Source: Hyposmocoma kahamanoa (taxonomy: Eukaryota; Arthropoda; Insecta; Lepidoptera; Cosmopterigidae). Taken from it: a stretch of 64,000 nt of DNA. The position numbers were made by a program, and so were the translations under genes. Positions 60,766 through 64,000 of this stretch are shown piece after piece. Position 1 is the stretch's first letter. Each line of letters starts with the position of its first letter. The stretch covers positions 11,714,499 to 11,778,498 of the forward strand of contig NW_020654972.1 of assembly GCF_003589595.1 (NCBI RefSeq), read 5' to 3'. The notes under the pieces were generated by a model, which saw only the letters and a program-made list of their open reading frames with translations, was not told where the DNA came from and did not search any database.

Positions 60766-61740
60766 CACGTTTGCCGACTTTAATATATTATTATCTCTTA
60801 CTTAAATAGTGCTATTGTAATTAATGCATATATATAATATAATAGCAAAAGCGTTTCTGCGTAGATATTGTAATAAAAAATGTACTTTGTATTCAAAGAA
60901 GTTTAGCTCTAGACAGCTACCTTCATTTTTGACATTATGATGTAGATACTTTCTAAATAAGTACCTATGTATATAAAAAAATTAAGTTCCTAGATATGGT
61001 TTGGTACGATATGTGAACGTCGATTGGCAAATCATAAATGATATAGAATTATTTTCATTCACTTAATTCGCACAATTTCAATCTTATCCTCAACGCCAGA
61101 CCTAGGATAATATAGTGGTAAATATAATTATTAAAGTTACCTATCCTTCGTTCCTCACTCATGTTGTCGTAAGCGATGGTAAATGTTGTTTGTAAGCACC
61201 TACCTATCCTAGAAGGGACAATTGGACATGAAACCAAAATACTGTCGTACCTAACTCAAAATTCTGGAATTGAGAAAACACGATATGAAAATTTAAAAAA
61301 TCTGAATGGACGGAATGGATTATTGCGCATGTGATTATTTTTATTAATACCTACATAATAATTAATTATCCATGTATAATGAATAACTAATTATTATGTT
61401 ATAATATATAATGAATGACGACAGTATTTGGTTTCACGTGGGACATGTCCAGTAGCAAGATGTACCTATAAGGGTACAAGAGGCTCTGAATTATGATGTT
61501 TTTCGTTACAAATAAAATGAAACATTAATATATAAAAACTTTTTTCATTAGGATTCGTATCAATTAATGAAATAGGGACATACCATCAACGATCACCGTG
61601 TGTGTGAATGTCCGCTATTGCATTGTTGCATTGAGTCTCATATTATATCGAATGAAGCCAAGCGTAGATCCATCTCACTTCAATAGCGATTCTCATTGTC
61701 CGTTCCTGTCACCCGCCTGCGTATCATGCGGCATGGCACA

Positions 61741-61835
61741 CAGACCACCGTGACGTCACGAGTCACGTGAGCCCATTGTCCAAGGAAAGAGTTGTCTACT
61801 GCGGAAGTGATACAATGAATACAATTGCATCTTCT
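61741..61835 (+). promoter_or_regulatory. Duplicated non-coding block, copy A, with CRE and E-box
   Basis: CAGACCACCG runs into TGACGTCA (a perfect CRE, 61751-61758) and CACGTG (E-box, 61764-61769), then AGGAAAGAGTTGTC, GCGGAAGTGA (ETS-like) and TTGCATC. About 1.1 kb upstream of bZIP copy 2. Copy B at 52.7 kb keeps the flanking blocks. Confidence 0.5.
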
Positions 61836-61839
61836 ACTT

Positions 61840-62750
61840 ACGCTTCGAAAGCTATTATTTAATGTTGTGCTTGTTTTTTATTATTTAGAAATTAATCACT
61901 CTTTTTATGTAGGTATGATGCTTGATATAAGTACCCATATTACATCAGACTTACCTATACTGACTGACACTGATTGCGAGCAGTTATCGCCGCGCGCCTA
62001 GCTCAGGGGAACCCAGTATATTAGTTAATTGATGACGAAATGGAAGCACAAATCTTACTTGTAGTTTGTCATTGTGATATGATTCCAAATGCTGCCTTTG
62101 CTACTGCCAAAGACAAAGAAATAAAACATTTATCATTGTCGAAATCCGCCGATTTAACTTGTCAACAAAACACGTCCGTAGTCCCCGACTATACTCTGCG
62201 GTGGAGTTTGCTATCAAAAATGAAAACAAAGACGCGAAATAGTTTCAGAAGTCGCGTTTTAGTTTTACCCTTATACTTATTAAACCCTCAAGTAATCATT
62301 ACCTGTTTCGTTACTGAAAAAAATCAAGATGCTTCAGATTCTATAAAACATTAGTAACATATCGGCTTAAGAATGTCAATTACAGCTTTTGATTCTCGTA
62401 CCATCGTTCACATGACCTAAACCTAGACTGCATGCAGTTGATAACGAGGCATTAATCGCAGACATGTAGTTCATCTGCTAATTGCCTTACAGTTTTATTT
62501 AAGTGTTACAGAGAACTTGAACGTCCAATGCCTTTTTATTTTTTAGTACTATACATAGGTATAGTAAGGGTACAGTACAACTACACTCACTGACATGACG
62601 GCTTACACCGCTCAGGAAAATTAATAGCGCTAAGAAAGTTATGTAATTCTCCTCACTAACTACAGCATCTGACATTTTTGTCGTACATACCTGAGTAAGA
62701 AAACAAAGCGAGATCACTCAAAACAAATGTATCCATTATACATTAGTAAC
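61840..62750. other. Interval with nothing supported
   Basis: A 104-codon ATG frame at 62040-62354 has no recognisable features and is not called. Confidence 0.35.
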
Positions 62751-62759
62751 GTGCGGTTA

Positions 62760-62990
62760 CGAGAAAAAAATTGTAGTGACCAAAATAGGGAACGGTATCT
62801 TGAGGTGGTTTGAGCACTTGGAGCGGACGAGTGAAAGCAGGTTCTGACGGAAATGACGAAATGTAGAGCTATAGTGGAAAGTATATTGGAAGAGAAGAAA
62901 GTTTTCAGATCAAATCGACAATGTTAAAAAGGCTGGAGTGCGTAATGTGAAGAATAAGAGGGCTTGTATGAAAGATTAATGAAGTAGTAC
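62760..62990 (+). mobile_element. LINE C-terminal remnant
   Basis: Broken frames read LRWFEHLERTSESRF and KAGVRNVKNKRACMK, resembling the C-terminal tail of insect LINE polyproteins. Short and degenerate. Confidence 0.5.
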
Positions 62991-62999
62991 CTAAGTAAA

Positions 63000-63200
63000 G
63001 TCTCTGCCTACTCCAATAGGAATTCAACTGAGCTACGAAACTACCAGCAGACCTTACGAATTTTTCTGTACTTATATTGCGCATCTTTTTTGTTAGTTTT
63101 TAACGACTTTTTTGCCGTAGCGCTATTTGTAAGAAATCCATGAAAGTTTTTCTTCACTCAGCGAGGTCCCTTAGAGCTTCCAGCGGCCGATTAAAGATGT
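63000..63200 (-). mobile_element. tRNA-like repeat (SINE-type), copy 2
   Basis: The minus strand shows a box-A-like TAGCTCAGTTG, and the neighbouring blocks AACGACTTTTTTGCCGTAGC and AGAAATCCATGAAAG match 14345-14460. Confidence 0.6.
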
Positions 63201-63204
63201 CTCT

Positions 63205-64000
63205 TTCATAAAATATATATTATCTATTATTTTTGGCCATGATGATATACTGAAAATTCATCGTTGGAATTTAAGTTTGCAGGTTCTACAGAACCTTTGA
63301 AGGTATGTAATGTCATTCAAATTAAATTCATCAAAAGAAATTGGTTCACCTCAATGATCATATAAGACCATTGGTTCACTCTCTTTTAAATTTAAGTAGG
63401 TGGAATTATCAACTATGCCCTTAGAGCATATAGGACGGGAGGCGCTATTAGTATTGTTATTTCTCGAACAAAACTTTTTTCTTATATTTTGACACTATGG
63501 CGTCCAGGCCTTGGCCATATGCAATATCCATTGAGTTGCCAAAAATGTTTTCTTTTTTCCTGAGACTTCAGGATATTATTGTCGTCGCAGTTGTCTTCAC
63601 GTTGTCAACTTTGATGTGGGTTTTTGGATATTAATATGAAATTAAAATCGGGCAAAGGATATCGCGGAATAAAAATAAAAGCAAACGGAATTTTGGAAAG
63701 GTGATCAACAGGATAGGATAGGTAGTATATATAAAGGTAAATTTAAACAATGAAGGATGGAAATTATGAAAAGAAATGGAAATGAGATAGCTGAAAACAA
63801 TGACAATTGGATGAATAATAATCTAAATTTTAATATCATTTTTCCTTATAAACTGAGCCAGCGCATTGTAATCGGAATAATTATTATACGATAATAACAG
63901 AGCAATTGATGTTGGTAAAGGAATTTGTAAAGAAATTATAGATTGAAAAAACGAAGCACGGTCATATCTTGGACAGGAAAAGAAAAGGTAGTTCAGACTG
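63205..64000. other. Right edge, nothing recognised
   Basis: AT-rich; no gene or clear repeat. Confidence 0.4.

Noticed and set aside
62040..62354. 104-codon ATG frame
   Set aside because: No signal peptide, domain or splice context; AT-rich like neighbouring non-coding DNA.

Overview
The window is a stretch of a moth or butterfly (lepidopteran) nuclear genome. The evidence is short GT-AG exons in long AT-rich introns, interspersed repeats of kinds common in Lepidoptera (tRNA-derived SINEs, short elements ending in AACCGACTTC, RTE-like and Jockey/CR1-like LINEs), and insect-type proteins. All calls come from reading the sequence by eye; nothing was searched against a database. One assembly gap of 400 N lies at 27521-27920.

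Left half (1-33466). One large minus-strand gene, an aldehyde oxidase of the molybdenum hydroxylase family, occupies the whole region. I could place ten coding exons with consistent splice sites and phases, from the start codon at 33466 to an exon cut by the left edge. They give the N-terminal 472 residues: two [2Fe-2S] domains and most of the FAD domain. The molybdopterin domain lies off the window. Four other genes sit inside its introns on the opposite strand: three tandem paralogues encoding small secreted proteins with four shared cysteines (409-1604, 4178-4699, 6133-6657), and a CYP3-clan-like cytochrome P450 (11737-13505). The rest of the introns is repeats: a cluster of short TIR elements (7.7-8.9 kb), a LINE inserted in another LINE (14.6-17.3 kb), decayed LINEs (22.3-26.1 kb), an RTE-like LINE with a 5' inversion (28.9-30.4 kb), and a TIR element that split an older repeat (31-32 kb).

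Middle (33.5-45.7 kb). This part is mostly gene-poor. It holds a decayed LINE (37.2-38.3 kb), a possible THAP-domain first exon flanked by two long palindromes (36.25-36.68 kb), a non-autonomous hAT element with an 8-bp target duplication (43.4-43.9 kb), and several SINEs.

Right part (45.7-64 kb). Mitochondrial ribosomal protein S12 (mRpS12, the Drosophila tko homologue) is on the plus strand. Two paralogous intronless bZIP genes of PAR/giant type face each other (49909-50541 plus, 60042-60617 minus). Each carries a CtBP-like xLDL(S/T) motif at the N terminus and a C-x2-C tail. They share proximal-promoter blocks, and a separate non-coding block is duplicated at 52.7 and 61.75 kb. Between them lies what looks like the last exon of a small cysteine-rich secreted peptide (53882-54066) with its own poly(A) signal.

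No operon-like organisation is expected here. The functional links visible are nesting (P450 and secreted-protein genes inside aldehyde oxidase, two detoxification or odorant-degrading enzyme families at one locus) and duplication (the secreted trio, the bZIP pair).
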